Shown here piece after piece: positions 8,958 to 17,007 of a stretch of 64,000 bases of DNA. The notes beneath the pieces are model-generated. The model worked only from the letters and a program-made list of their open reading frames with translations. It did no database searches and had not been told where the DNA came from. The first letter of the stretch is position 1; each line of letters begins with the position of its first letter. Source of the stretch: UBA6109 sp964506465 (GTDB taxonomy: Bacteria; Desulfobacterota; Syntrophia; Syntrophales; UBA6109); the NCBI GenBank assembly GCA_964506465.1, contig CAZDLM010000009.1:1-64000 (forward strand), given 5' to 3'. The translations under genes and the position numbers were made by a program.

Positions 8958-10748
8958 CTACCTTTTCTCATTGCCTGTCATTTTTGGCATCTCCGTCAGA
9001 TGTCTTTTCGCTTCTTCATGTTGCGGGTCGATGACAAGTGCGCGATAAAAAGCGGCCTTCGCTTCTTGGGGATGTTTTCGATACAGCAGCGTCTGCCCGA
9101 GGGCAACGTGGATATCCGCCTTCTCGGGGAGCATAGAAAGCGCCTTCCTAAAATGAATCTCCGCTTTCTCATATCTCCCCAATTGAAGGAAGGCGCTTCC
9201 GAGATTATGATGAATCGCCCCGTCGTCAATATTCAGCCGTACCGCCTCCTGCAAATATGAAATCGCTTCCTGACATTTTCCCGTGCGGATGAGGGCAGCG
9301 CCAATATTGTTATACAGGAAGGCATGGTCAGGGCGAACGGCGAGTGCCTTGCGATACTCCCCGATTGCCTCTTCAACACGCCCCTCGCTATCGTACATCA
9401 GGCCAAGGTTGTTGTGGGCTATGAAATTGTTCTCGGTCACTCGGAGCGCGTGGTGGAAGAGCGACTTGCTGTCCCGCCAAGTCCCGAGCTGAAACCAGGT
9501 GGTTCCCGAAAAAGTCGCCAGCACGAGCACGGCCGAGATCGCGACAAACAGCCTGCGAACACGAAAGAGACCGGCCATGTCCGGAAATCCCCACGCAATC
9601 ATCAACGCCAGACCGATGATCGGTATATAGACATACCGATCGGCCATTCCATGCAGCCCGACCTGGATCAGCCCGATCACGGGCAGCAGCGTACCCAGAT
9701 ACCAGAACCAGCCTGTGAGAAGGTAAGGCCGTCGTTTCCGTCCGGCCAGCACGAGCACGGTGATCGCGGCAAGAGTGAAGAAAGATGCCATCGACTTCCA
9801 CAGGGGGGTGGTCATCGGATGCGGATAAAAAAAGGCCAGGCCGGACGGCTGGATCATTTTCCATAGATACAGGACATAGGAAACAAGGGCGTTGGCGATC
9901 CGATCGGCAAGCGGCAGGGCGGCAAAGGAGGACAGCGCACCCAAGTTGCGCTCCGCCTCGAAGACCAGAAGAGAAGCCAAGACGGCCAGGAAGATCAGCG
10001 GGAGTTTCTCATACAGAAGGCGCCTCAGAGGCAGCACCGTAAATCTCCGTTCGATTGGTGAACCGCCATCCGTTCGTTCAGCACCTTCATCCCGCGCGGT
10101 TGAAAATCTTCGCAACGGCCAGTAATCGAGCAGGAGCATCGCAAAAGGCAGCGTGACGATCATCGGTTTTGACATCAGGCCGAGTGCGTAAAAGAAAACA
10201 ACGGACAGATACCGGATGATGCCGGGCTTTTCAGCATGTCGGACATACGCGAAGAGCGTCAACATCATAAAAAAAGCGCTCAGCATGTCCTTGCGCTGAG
10301 ACACCCAGGCGACAGGTTCAACCTGAAGTGGGTGAAGGGCGAAGAGTGCGGCGACAAAAGCGCTTTTCCAAACAGCACCCGTCATCCGGTCAAGGACAAG
10401 AAAAAGCAGCAGGGCGCTTGCGAGATGAAACAGGACATTGGTCCAGTGGTACCCCCCGGGGCGAAACCCGTGCACTTCATAGTCCAGCATCAGCGAAAGC
10501 CAGGTGAGCGGGTGCCAGAATCCGGCCTCCGTATTGGTGAAAGCCCACACGACATTTTCTGCCGTCAGGCCGGAAATCACACGGCCGTTCTTGACCACAT
10601 AGAAATGATCGTCGTAACGAACGAGCTTGAAAGTCTGGACCTGCCAAAAGACCGCGAGAATGACAACACTGAGACCCAAAGCGATCAGGCATCTTCGCCG
10701 GATATTCGAAGAATCGTTCATAAGCCGGTACAGTGGTTTCAATTCCAT
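8958..10748 (-). CDS. TMTC/DUF1736-like membrane glycosyltransferase with C-terminal TPRs
   Basis: Up to 596 residues: TM1 followed by LVRYDDHFYVVKNGR (acidic loop), GFWHPLTWLSLMLD, HPLQVEPVAWVSQRKDML, several more helices, then four to five TPR repeats (for example NNLGLMYDSEGRVEEAIGEYRKAL). It is the closest neighbour downstream of pilA on the same strand, separated from it by an intrinsic terminator whose T-run directly abuts ATG 10748. Because of that, ATG 10721 may be the real start, though its ribosome site is also weak. Proximity to pilA makes pilin or another exported protein a possible acceptor (inference). Confidence 0.75.
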   Translation of the reverse strand: MELKPLYRLMNDSSNIRRRCLIALGLSVVILAVFWQVQTFKLVRYDDHFYVVKNGRVISGLTAENVVWAFTNTEAGFWHPLTWLSLMLDYEVHGFRPGGYHWTNVLFHLASALLLFLVLDRMTGAVWKSAFVAALFALHPLQVEPVAWVSQRKDMLSAFFMMLTLFAYVRHAEKPGIIRYLSVVFFYALGLMSKPMIVTLPFAMLLLDYWPLRRFSTARDEGAERTDGGSPIERRFTVLPLRRLLYEKLPLIFLAVLASLLVFEAERNLGALSSFAALPLADRIANALVSYVLYLWKMIQPSGLAFFYPHPMTTPLWKSMASFFTLAAITVLVLAGRKRRPYLLTGWFWYLGTLLPVIGLIQVGLHGMADRYVYIPIIGLALMIAWGFPDMAGLFRVRRLFVAISAVLVLATFSGTTWFQLGTWRDSKSLFHHALRVTENNFIAHNNLGLMYDSEGRVEEAIGEYRKALAVRPDHAFLYNNIGAALIRTGKCQEAISYLQEAVRLNIDDGAIHHNLGSAFLQLGRYEKAEIHFRKALSMLPEKADIHVALGQTLLYRKHPQEAKAAFYRALVIDPQHEEAKRHLTEMPKMTGNEKR

Positions 10749-10777
10749 AAAAAAGGGGGTAAGTCCCGCTTACCCCC
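10749..10777 (-). terminator. Intrinsic terminator downstream of pilA
   Basis: A perfect 9-bp stem (GGGGGTAAG/CTTACCCCC) with a 5-base loop, followed on the minus strand by six Ts. It ends transcription from pilA immediately before the TPR glycosyltransferase start codon, so that operon must rely on read-through or on its own promoter. Confidence 0.85.
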
Positions 10778-10812
10778 TTCTCTACCACGATCTTGCATGA
10801 AAATCACATCAG

Positions 10813-11137
10813 CTATGGTGTGATAGACCCCGTGCTATCGACAACAAACGAACGGCCGCCGGCCGTGTTTGTCGCAGTCATTTTCAGTCCCGACTGGCTG
10901 CCTTCGTCAACGACTATGCCCACTCCTGCAGTGGATTTGTAGCCGTAGCTGCTCAGAGCCCCCAAGGTAACCGTCGCGCTGGGCGAATCCGNNNNNNNNN
11001 NCCTCATAGCCCCTGGTCCTGTAGGCCGTGAACTGCGGGATGGCGATGGCGGCCAGGATGCCGATGATGGCGATGACGATCATGAGTTCGATCAACGTGA
11101 AACCTTTCTGTCCTCTCTTGCGAAATGCACGAATCAT
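10813..11137 (-). CDS. pilA: Type IV major pilin (PilA-like), interrupted by an assembly gap
   Basis: The N-terminus MIRAFRKRGQKGFTLIELM is a class IIIa prepilin leader: cleavage by PilD is expected between G and F, with the conserved Glu at mature position 5 and a hydrophobic helix ending AAIAIPQFTAYRTRGYE. Ten Ns at 10992-11001 interrupt the gene. Beyond them, in another frame because the gap length is arbitrary, comes a plausible pilin C-terminus (SGLKMTATNTAGGRSFVVDSTG) ending at 10813. The ribosome site AAGGAG is 7 bases before the ATG, and a terminator follows. The true length and the mid-region are unknown. Confidence 0.85.
10992..11001. other. Run of ten Ns (assembly gap) inside pilA
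   Basis: Ten consecutive undetermined bases. The reading frame changes across them, so the real gap is not ten bases. It removes the middle of the pilin, including residues important for comparing it with conductive or glycosylated pilins. Confidence 0.95.
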
Positions 11138-11543
11138 AGATTTCTCCTTTTCATGAGTTATTGCACGAATAGACTAGCGTCCTTTTCATAGGAAAGTTCT
11201 GTTGATCCCCCTATCACCTCCTTCGCTTCATCCCGGTGGATGATGGCTCCTCTGATGTCGGTCCTTTCGACACCGCTCATCTACGAACTTCTAAAGCAAG
11301 CAAATAGCGTGCTAACAGGCGCCGACAAGAGACAAACGACTGCAAAAAATCTAACTGTCCGTCGATGCGTCAGTTTCTTCACTTCCGAGTCTGCGCCGGG
11401 CGCCTATTCAATGCCGGCGCCAACGGCCATTCAGGGGAATTTCACCGTTTCGGCCGCGATTTTCACCCATTTCCGGCCGCCCGGATCCGGCATACTTGCA
11501 TGCACCCTGCCGGAAGACGCGCGCAGCGTGCGGATTTCGCACC
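11138..11543. other. Gene-free intergenic region between pilA and queD
   Basis: About 400 bp between divergent genes. The left end holds the pilA ribosome site, and a candidate queD promoter begins at the right end. The only long plus-strand ORF here (from 11240) has no recognisable domain or ribosome site and is not called. I found no convincing pilA promoter. Confidence 0.5.
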
Positions 11544-11573
11544 TTGACACTGCAGCTTGCTTGCCGGTATAAG
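11544..11573 (+). promoter_or_regulatory. Sigma70-type promoter of queD, possibly leaderless
   Basis: TTGACA (11544-11549), 18-base spacer, TATAAG (11568-11573). The expected +1 is about 7 bases downstream, almost at the queD ATG (11580). No Shine-Dalgarno sequence is visible upstream of that ATG, which fits a leaderless transcript. Confidence 0.6.
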
Positions 11574-11579
11574 TTTCAC

Positions 11580-11954
11580 ATGTACGAAATCACCATCATC
11601 AAATCCTTTTCAGCAGCGCACTGCCTGAAGGAGATCGGCGGCCGGTGCGAAGACCTCCATGGGCACAATTTCAAGGTGGAGGTAACGGTGACGGGCCGCG
11701 ACCTGAATGCTCAGGACCTCCTGATCGACTTCCGGGATCTCAAGGGGTGGACTCTGGAAATTCTCGAGGACTTCGACCATAAATATTTGAACGATCTCGA
11801 GTTCTTCAGGGGTGTCAACCCCTCTTCCGAGCGCCTGGCGAAAACCATCTATGATCGCCTGCAGGTCCGCTGCCGGCAAACCGCCGTGAAGGTCACCAAG
11901 GTGACGGTGTGGGAATCGGAAAACGCGCGGGTGGCGTACGGAGAGCCGGCATGA
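11580..11954 (+). CDS. queD: 6-carboxy-5,6,7,8-tetrahydropterin synthase (QueD/PTPS family)
   Basis: A 124-residue member of the PTPS family. Zinc ligands are visible as FSAAHCL (His near residue 13) and LHGHNF (two His near 28-30). The catalytic cysteine is present as C-x-x-x-H-G-H (CEDLHGH), which supports the QueD reaction on dihydroneopterin triphosphate, the second step of queuosine synthesis. FDHKYLND is the second catalytic segment. It overlaps folE2 by ATGA, so the two first steps of the pathway are coupled. queA and tgt lie 40 kb downstream in this window; queC and queE are not here. Confidence 0.88.
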   Translation: MYEITIIKSFSAAHCLKEIGGRCEDLHGHNFKVEVTVTGRDLNAQDLLIDFRDLKGWTLEILEDFDHKYLNDLEFFRGVNPSSERLAKTIYDRLQVRCRQTAVKVTKVTVWESENARVAYGEPA

Positions 11955-12718
11955 TCGACATCCAGAACCAGCCCGACAACCGGAACATCGACATCCGCAA
12001 GGTCGGCGTCAAGGGCGTCAAGTACCCGATCATCGTCCTGGACCGCACCAACGGAACCCAGCCGGTGAATGCAACGATCAACATGTACGTGAATCTGCCC
12101 CATCGCTTCAAGGGGACCCACATGAGCCGTTTCGTGGAGATCCTCAATGAGTTCCGCGGGCGCATCAATCTGAAGACCTTCCACGTGATCCTGGAGAAAA
12201 TGCGGGAGAAACTCCGGGCGGAGTCCGCCCACATGGAGATCACCTTCCCCTATTTCATTGAAAAGAAGGCCCCCGTGTCGCGGGCCAAGAGCCTCATGGA
12301 ATACTCCTGCACCTTCTGCGGCAATCTAAACGGAGGGGAAGCCGACTTCTGGGTGGGCGTCGTCGTGCCGGTGACCACCGTCTGCCCCTGCTCGCGCGAA
12401 ATCAGCAGGGCCGGCGCCCACAACCAGCGAAGCATGGTCACCGTCAAGGTCCGGTTCCGGAAATTCTTCTGGATCGAGGACCTGATCCGGATCGTCGAGG
12501 ATTCCGCGAGCGGCGAGGTCTATTCCCTGCTCAAGAGGGTCGACGAAAAGTTCGTGACGGAAAAGGGTTACGACCAGCCCAGGTTCGTGGAAGACGTCGT
12601 CCGCAACGTCGCCGAGCGGCTCGGCAAGGACGGCAACTTTATCTGGTACAGCGTCGAAGCCGAAAACTACGAGAGCATCCACAACCACAGCGCCTATGCC
12701 TACGTCGAAAAAGAGTAA
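11951..12718 (+). CDS. folE2: GTP cyclohydrolase FolE2 (type IB)
   Basis: A 255-residue protein of the GCYH-IB (FolE2) family, which converts GTP to 7,8-dihydroneopterin triphosphate using a metal and no relation in sequence to classic FolE. Family signatures seen include QPVNATINMYVNLPHRFKGTHMSRF (about residues 37-61), YSCTFCG, VPVTTVCPCSRE with the conserved cysteine, and the C-terminal ENYESIHNHSAYA. It begins in the queD stop codon (ATGA) and supplies that enzyme's substrate, and potentially folate synthesis. nadE starts inside its last 23 bases. Confidence 0.92.
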   Translation: MIDIQNQPDNRNIDIRKVGVKGVKYPIIVLDRTNGTQPVNATINMYVNLPHRFKGTHMSRFVEILNEFRGRINLKTFHVILEKMREKLRAESAHMEITFPYFIEKKAPVSRAKSLMEYSCTFCGNLNGGEADFWVGVVVPVTTVCPCSREISRAGAHNQRSMVTVKVRFRKFFWIEDLIRIVEDSASGEVYSLLKRVDEKFVTEKGYDQPRFVEDVVRNVAERLGKDGNFIWYSVEAENYESIHNHSAYAYVEKE

Positions 12719-14789
12719 AGCGGCCGCGGGGAAGGATCCGCAGACCTTCTTCAATCTCTACCGCCACGGATTCGTCCGGACGGCCGTCTGCGTCCCCGAG
12801 GTCCGCGTCGCCGACCCCGCCTTCAATGCGCAGGCAACGATCCGCCTGGCGAAGGCCGCGGCAAAACGAAAAGCCGTTTTCGCCGTCTTTCCCGAACTCG
12901 GGCTCTCCGCGTACTCGAACGAAGACCTGTTTCACCAGGACGCCCTGCTGGCGTCCGTCCGTCAGGCCCTGGAAAAGGTCGCGCGGGAAACCGCAGGCCT
13001 GAACCTCGTCCTGGTGGTCGGCGCGCCCCTTCGTTCCGGATGCCGCCTCTTCAATTGCGGCGTCGTCCTGTACCGCGGAGAAGTGCTGGGGGTGGCGGTC
13101 AAGTCCTACCTGCCGACCTACCGGGAATTCTACGAAGGACGGCAGTTCAGCCCAGCGGAGGAGGCCGTCGAAAAGACGATTCGCCTCTGCGGACGCGACG
13201 ACGTCCCCTTCGGCGCCGATCTTCTCTTCCGGGTCGACAACATTCCGAATTTTTCCTTTTTCATCGAGCTTTGCGAGGACGTCTGGGTGCCCGTGCCGCC
13301 CTCGTGCTTTGCGGCGATGGCCGGCGCCACCGTCATCGGCAACCTCTCCGCGTCGAACGTCACGATCGGGAAGGAGGAGTACCGCCACAGCCTTTCCGCC
13401 AACCAGTCCGCCCGCTGCATCTCCGCCTATCTCTACGCCGCCGCAGGATCCGGAGAATCCACGACCGACCTCGCCTGGGACGGCCATGCCATGATCTATG
13501 AAAACGGGAATCTGCTGGCCAAATCGGAACGCTTCTGCGGCGAGCCCCAGATCGTCCTTGCCGATATCGATCTGGACCGGCTTGCCCAGGACCGGATGCG
13601 GCAGACAAGCTTCGGGCAGAACGGCAGGACCCATCTGGAGAAGCTCCGCGCCTTCCGGAAGATCGCCTTTTCCGTCGCGCCCTTCACCGGCCGTAACCTC
13701 CTGCTGCGCGAGATCGCCCGCTTTCCCTACATCCCGGCTGATCCCGCCAAGCGCGACCGGCGCTGCTTCGAGGCCTACAACATCCAGGTGCAGGGACTGT
13801 CCCAGCGGCTGCGGGCATCGAACTGCAAGAACATCGTGATCGGTGTTTCCGGAGGTCTCGATTCCACGCACGCGCTGCTCGTCGCCGTCCGCACGATGGA
13901 CATCCTGCATCTGCCGCGGACCAACGTGCTGGCCTACACCATGCCGGGCTTCGCCACCTCCGAGAAGACCTATGACAACGCGAAGAAACTGATGGCGGCC
14001 CTGGGGGTGGAAACCAACGAGATCGACATCCGGCCGAGCTGCCTCCAGATGTTCAAGGACATCGGTCACCCCTTCGCCCGCGGGAAGAAGATCTACGATG
14101 TGACGTTTGAAAATGTCCAGGCCGGGGAGAGGACTTCCCATCTCTTCCGCCTGGCGAATCTGCGGGGGGCGTTCGTTCTCGGAACCGGCGACCTCAGCGA
14201 ACTGGCCCTGGGATGGTGCACCTACGGGGTCGGGGACCACATGTCCCACTACAACGTGAATTCCAGCGTCCCGAAGACCCTGATCCGGCATCTGATCCGC
14301 TGGGTGGCGCACACAAATCTTTTCTCGCAGGAGATTTCACGTGTCCTCGAAGACATCCTCGACACCGAAATCAGCCCGGAGTTGATCCCCGGCGCTGAAA
14401 AGTCGTGCCCCGCCCAGAAGACGGAGGAGGTTATCGGTCCTTACGAGCTGCAGGATTTCCATAATTTCTACACGACCCGCTACGGCTACCGGCCGACAAA
14501 AGTCGCTTTCCTCGCCTATTGCGCGTGGAGGGACAAGACCCAGGGCGTGTGGCCGGATGTTCCCGAGCACCGCAAGAACGCCTACACGATCGGGGAGATC
14601 AAACGCTGGCTCCTCGTCTACCTGTATCGTTTCTTCGAGATCAGCCAGTACAAACGCAGTTGCGTCCCCAACGGCCCCAAAGTGGGCTCCGGCGGATCGC
14701 TCTCCCCGCGCGGCGATTACCGCGCCCCTAGCGACAGCGATGCAACGACATGGCTGGCCGAGGCGGCGCAGATTCCGGACCGAGACTAG
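12696..14789 (+). CDS. nadE: Glutamine-dependent NAD+ synthetase
   Basis: 697 residues, close to the two-domain bacterial NadE of M. tuberculosis type. The N-terminal nitrilase-like glutaminase domain shows the triad: Glu in VFPELGLSAYS, Lys in VKSYLPTYREFYE and Cys in FIELCEDVWVP. The C-terminal synthetase domain has the ATP-pyrophosphatase P-loop GVSGGLDST (about residue 386) and TGDLSELALGW. It makes NAD+ from deamido-NAD+, ATP and glutamine. No other start fits between 12696 and the conserved NLYRHGFVR, so the 23-bp overlap with folE2 is probably real. A hairpin terminator follows. Confidence 0.93.
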   Translation: MPTSKKSKAAAGKDPQTFFNLYRHGFVRTAVCVPEVRVADPAFNAQATIRLAKAAAKRKAVFAVFPELGLSAYSNEDLFHQDALLASVRQALEKVARETAGLNLVLVVGAPLRSGCRLFNCGVVLYRGEVLGVAVKSYLPTYREFYEGRQFSPAEEAVEKTIRLCGRDDVPFGADLLFRVDNIPNFSFFIELCEDVWVPVPPSCFAAMAGATVIGNLSASNVTIGKEEYRHSLSANQSARCISAYLYAAAGSGESTTDLAWDGHAMIYENGNLLAKSERFCGEPQIVLADIDLDRLAQDRMRQTSFGQNGRTHLEKLRAFRKIAFSVAPFTGRNLLLREIARFPYIPADPAKRDRRCFEAYNIQVQGLSQRLRASNCKNIVIGVSGGLDSTHALLVAVRTMDILHLPRTNVLAYTMPGFATSEKTYDNAKKLMAALGVETNEIDIRPSCLQMFKDIGHPFARGKKIYDVTFENVQAGERTSHLFRLANLRGAFVLGTGDLSELALGWCTYGVGDHMSHYNVNSSVPKTLIRHLIRWVAHTNLFSQEISRVLEDILDTEISPELIPGAEKSCPAQKTEEVIGPYELQDFHNFYTTRYGYRPTKVAFLAYCAWRDKTQGVWPDVPEHRKNAYTIGEIKRWLLVYLYRFFEISQYKRSCVPNGPKVGSGGSLSPRGDYRAPSDSDATTWLAEAAQIPDRD

Positions 14790-14819
14790 GGGACGGGAAA
14801 ATCTCTCGCCCTCGCGCCG

Positions 14820-14876
14820 GATCTTTTTTGACCCTGCCGGCTCGCGCTGCAAAGGCAGGGAGCCCTGAAAAATCTC
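14820..14876. repeat. Intergenic palindromic repeat, copy 1
   Basis: GATCTTTTTT followed by CCCTGCC, a spacer, GGCAGGG and GAAAAATCTC. A similar arrangement occurs at 29642-29704. Both copies lie downstream of a gene end. The inner 7-bp stem is perfect in this copy. Confidence 0.45.
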
Positions 14877-14905
14877 CAACGCGTCCCTGCGGACGGGAGA
14901 TTTTT
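14868..14905 (+). terminator. Intrinsic terminator downstream of nadE
   Basis: A perfect 10-bp outer stem (AAAAATCTCC/GGAGATTTTT) with an inner CGTCC/GGACG stem. The A-run and T-run make it plausible in both directions. It separates nadE from the small zinc-ribbon gene. Confidence 0.7.
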
Positions 14906-14922
14906 ACGTTCCGGGGGTGGTG

Positions 14923-15123
14923 ATGAAGAGAGGATCGTACAAGGATTTCGACGCGACGGAACTGTTCTGCCCGCGCTGCCGGCGGGCGGTGCCCGTGAGA
15001 AAGAGGCTGCTCCTCATTCTGGCCGAGGGAGAAAAGTACGACTATACCTGCGTCTATTGCGGGACATCGGTCGGAGACAAGCTGGTCACGCAGCAGGATG
15101 GTTCGAAGATTCTGGTCCCCTGA
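14923..15123 (+). CDS. Small zinc-ribbon-like protein of unknown function
   Basis: A 66-residue cytoplasmic protein with two Cys pairs (FCPRCRR near residue 16 and YTCVYCG near residue 45), a layout that suggests one zinc ribbon. Conserved-looking flanks (ATELFCPRC, CVYCGTSVGDK) indicate a genuine gene. The ATG at 14923 has GGGGGTG five bases upstream; GTG codons at 14917 and 14920 are alternatives. It may bind nucleic acid or a protein partner; nothing firmer can be said. Confidence 0.6.
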   Translation: MKRGSYKDFDATELFCPRCRRAVPVRKRLLLILAEGEKYDYTCVYCGTSVGDKLVTQQDGSKILVP

Positions 15124-15151
15124 GTTTGAAAGACGAGATTGGCCGTCCCGG

Positions 15152-15226
15152 AGTTTATCCTGAGCGAAGCCGAAAGGAGCCTCTTCGCAATGACGATGTC
15201 ATTCCTGCGAAAGCGGGAATCCAGCG
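15152..15226. repeat. Dispersed short repeats of REP type
   Basis: Contains CTGAGCGAAGCCGAAAGG and ATTCCTGCGAAAGCGGGAAT, the latter an inverted repeat resembling a very widespread intergenic repeat in proteobacterial genomes. No gene is present. A related sequence sits at 36892-36950. Confidence 0.55.
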
Positions 15227-15238
15227 TCCTTGTCCTGT

Positions 15239-15334
15239 GAGGTGTTCAAGATTCCCGAGTCGTGAGGCGTACTGGAGGTACGTCGAACGGCGAGGGGCAA
15301 GGGGAACGCAGCAGACGGGCATTCTTCAACAGCC
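15239..15334. repeat. MITE-like element, copy A (degenerate)
   Basis: Shares with copy B the core CCCGAGTCGTGAGGCGTACT and the end TTCTTCAACAGCC. Its left end is partly deleted relative to copy B. It carries no ORF. Confidence 0.6.
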
Positions 15335-15352
15335 GTTCAGACATCCACTTCA

Positions 15353-15471
15353 GGCTGTTCAAGAATGCCTGAATGCAAGGCTCCCGAAGTCCCGAGTCGT
15401 GAGGCGTACTGAAGGTACGTTGAGCGGCGAGGGACAAGGGAAACGCAGCAGACAGGCGTTCTTCAACAGCC
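15353..15471. repeat. MITE-like element, copy B, with 19-bp terminal inverted repeats
   Basis: Starts GGCTGTTCAAGAATGCCTG and ends CAGGCGTTCTTCAACAGCC, imperfect inverted repeats differing at three positions. Length is 119 bp with no coding capacity. It lies four bases from the HNH gene stop and forms a tandem with copy A. These features fit a non-autonomous mobile element or a REP/BIME-like palindromic repeat. Confidence 0.6.
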
Positions 15472-15474
15472 GTT

Positions 15475-15936
15475 TCAGGACTTTCCGCCTTTTTCCAAGG
15501 CAGCCTTCAGCTTGTCCGCCAGGCTTCCCAGACCGCCCTGTTTCTTCCCTTCCCCGTAAGCGACGCCGTAATCGCGTGAGCCGTCGGCCCCTTTCAGATA
15601 GTCGCCCAGCAGTTCCCGGCTGTGGGCGTCTTCATGGCAATAAACGCAGAGATTTTCCCAGTTGCTCCCGTCGGGCGGATTGTTGTGATGGTTGCCGTCT
15701 TTGTGATGAACCGTCAGCAGACGCCGGTTTTCCCCTTCGAAGGAGCGTCCGCAGCGCGCGCAGACAAGCCCGTGGATGGCCAGGGACCGCTCCCGGTAGT
15801 CCTCCCCGGGCGGTTTCTCCTGCGCCTTCTTCAGATCGCGGACCACATCTTCGGGGGACCGCGACGGGGGGTTGCCGTCGCCCGTCGATCTCGACCGGAC
15901 CCGCCCCCACTTGCTTCCGTAAGAAACTTTCGTCAT
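15475..15936 (-). CDS. YajD-like HNH nuclease family protein
   Basis: A 153-residue protein with a compact HNH module: CARCGRSF (first zinc Cys pair), LTVHHKDGNHHNNPPDGSNWENL (catalytic His and Asn region, about residues 82-104) and CVYCHEDAHS (second Cys pair and final His). The order and spacing match E. coli YajD, as does the C-terminal LADKLKAALEK tail. The family is a putative zinc-dependent nuclease with no firmly assigned target. It ends a small operon with the DUF948-like and YtxH-like genes upstream and stops right beside a MITE-like repeat. Confidence 0.78.
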   Translation of the reverse strand: MTKVSYGSKWGRVRSRSTGDGNPPSRSPEDVVRDLKKAQEKPPGEDYRERSLAIHGLVCARCGRSFEGENRRLLTVHHKDGNHHNNPPDGSNWENLCVYCHEDAHSRELLGDYLKGADGSRDYGVAYGEGKKQGGLGSLADKLKAALEKGGKS

Positions 15937-15975
15937 TTCCGGTGCCGACTCGTACCCGGGCTTCTTTCCCCGTCT

Positions 15976-16377
15976 TCAGCCTTTGCGACGGTAGGCCTCC
16001 AGGAAGGCCCCGAGCCCCTTCTGCAGGGCGGCAAAGTCCTTGAGCCTCTTCCACAGCGGCAGGCGCACCCCTTCCTGGACGATATACTCAAAGTCGCGGG
16101 AGAGATCCGAAAGCACGCACCGTACCCTTTGAACCGGTTCGGCAAGCTCCTCCACCTCCCGGTTCACTGTCGCAGCCGTCCGTCTGTATGAGGAGGCGAC
16201 CTCCTGGACGTCGGCCAGAATCCCGGGCAGGCTTTCATTGAGCGTCTGCAGCGCGACGGCGATATTCCGTGCGGCCCGCCAGCTCTCCAGCAGAAAGGGC
16301 ACGCAGCACGCGGCCAGGATCAGGATGGCGATGCTGACGAGAAATGCGCTGATGTACAGTAGAGATTCCACAATCAT
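15976..16377 (-). CDS. DUF948-like single-pass membrane protein
   Basis: 133 residues. One N-terminal transmembrane helix (about residues 5-27) is followed by an amphipathic helical region (AVALQTLNESLPGILADVQEV to about residue 85) with the heptad-like pattern of DUF948 proteins. It lies 25 bp downstream of the YtxH-like gene, and DUF948/YtxH pairs are common in Gram-positive and deltaproteobacterial genomes. An envelope-associated or stress role is only an inference. Confidence 0.6.
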   Translation of the reverse strand: MIVESLLYISAFLVSIAILILAACCVPFLLESWRAARNIAVALQTLNESLPGILADVQEVASSYRRTAATVNREVEELAEPVQRVRCVLSDLSRDFEYIVQEGVRLPLWKRLKDFAALQKGLGAFLEAYRRKG

Positions 16378-16402
16378 TCCCCCTTGCGAAAGGGACTACG
16401 GA

Positions 16403-16783
16403 TCAGGTCGTTTTTGCCTTCTCTTCCTTGTAGGCCTCCACGCCGGCATCGAGCGCCCTCTTCAGACGGCCCTTCTGGTCATGAAGGACTTCCTTGCCCT
16501 TGCCGGCCAGTTCGCTCGCCTTTCCTTCCACTTCTTCCACCTTCTCCTTTGCCGCCTCTTCCATCTCCCGGAACCGCTTCACAGCGGCTTCGTAGGCCCG
16601 CTTGCTCTTCTCCACGGCATATTCGTACTCTTCCTTGGCCTTGGCCAGCAATTCGTCGGCCGTCCGGGCGATGTCCTCCCGGGTTTCCTTGCCGCTCTTC
16701 GGCGCATACAAGACACCGACCACGACGCCGATGAGGCCGCCGATGAAAAGCCCCTTCACGAAATCGAACTGACGATCCGACAT
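16403..16783 (-). CDS. YtxH domain-containing protein
   Basis: 126 residues starting MSDRQFDFVKGLFIGGLIG. The glycine-rich membrane helix ending VVVGVLYAPKSGKETR is the YtxH signature; the rest is a highly charged coiled-coil helix (KEEYEYAVEKSKRAYEAAVK). The start is fixed by AAAGGAGG seven bases upstream of the ATG, which rules out the much longer in-frame ORF. First gene of a three-gene operon with the DUF948-like protein and the HNH protein. Confidence 0.8.
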   Translation of the reverse strand: MSDRQFDFVKGLFIGGLIGVVVGVLYAPKSGKETREDIARTADELLAKAKEEYEYAVEKSKRAYEAAVKRFREMEEAAKEKVEEVEGKASELAGKGKEVLHDQKGRLKRALDAGVEAYKEEKAKTT

Positions 16784-16898
16784 GGAATGTCCTCCTTTCG
16801 GGTTCTGACCGGACGGCGCAAACGCCTTCCGGATTCCGTTTCTTTCTTCCGCTCCCTTGCGCACCCGGCAGCGGCGGTCCGATAAACACCTGAAAAGT

Positions 16899-16927
16899 AA
16901 TGTAACTGATCGAGGCTGTTTTTTCAA
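16899..16927 (-). promoter_or_regulatory. Sigma70-type promoter for the YtxH operon
   Basis: On the minus strand, TTGAAA (16922-16927), 17-base spacer, TACATT (16899-16904). It leaves a leader of about 110 bases before the ytxH-like start. Confidence 0.5.
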
Positions 16928-16949
16928 CGGAAAGCTGGGAGGAGAATAA

Positions 16950-16987
16950 AAAACGGCCGGGCCTTTTGGAAAAAAGGTCCGGCCGTT
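16950..16987 (-). terminator. Intrinsic terminator downstream of the lipoprotein gene
   Basis: On the minus strand an almost perfect stem (ACGGCCGGACCTTTT/AAAAGGCCCGGCCGT) is followed by a T-run. It closes the lipoprotein transcript. Confidence 0.85.
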
Positions 16988-17007
16988 CGAAACGGCGCCA
17001 AGAGTTC

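Noticed and set aside
11240..11572. 110-codon plus-strand frame
   Set aside because: No ribosome site or domain; it ends in the queD promoter.
12639..14312. 557-codon minus-strand open frame
   Set aside because: Antisense to nadE, with low-complexity Gly/Arg/Asp-rich translation and no domain; a result of high GC content.
15152..15471. CRISPR array from repeated units
   Set aside because: Only two imperfect copies with no regular spacers; better explained by MITE-like palindromes.
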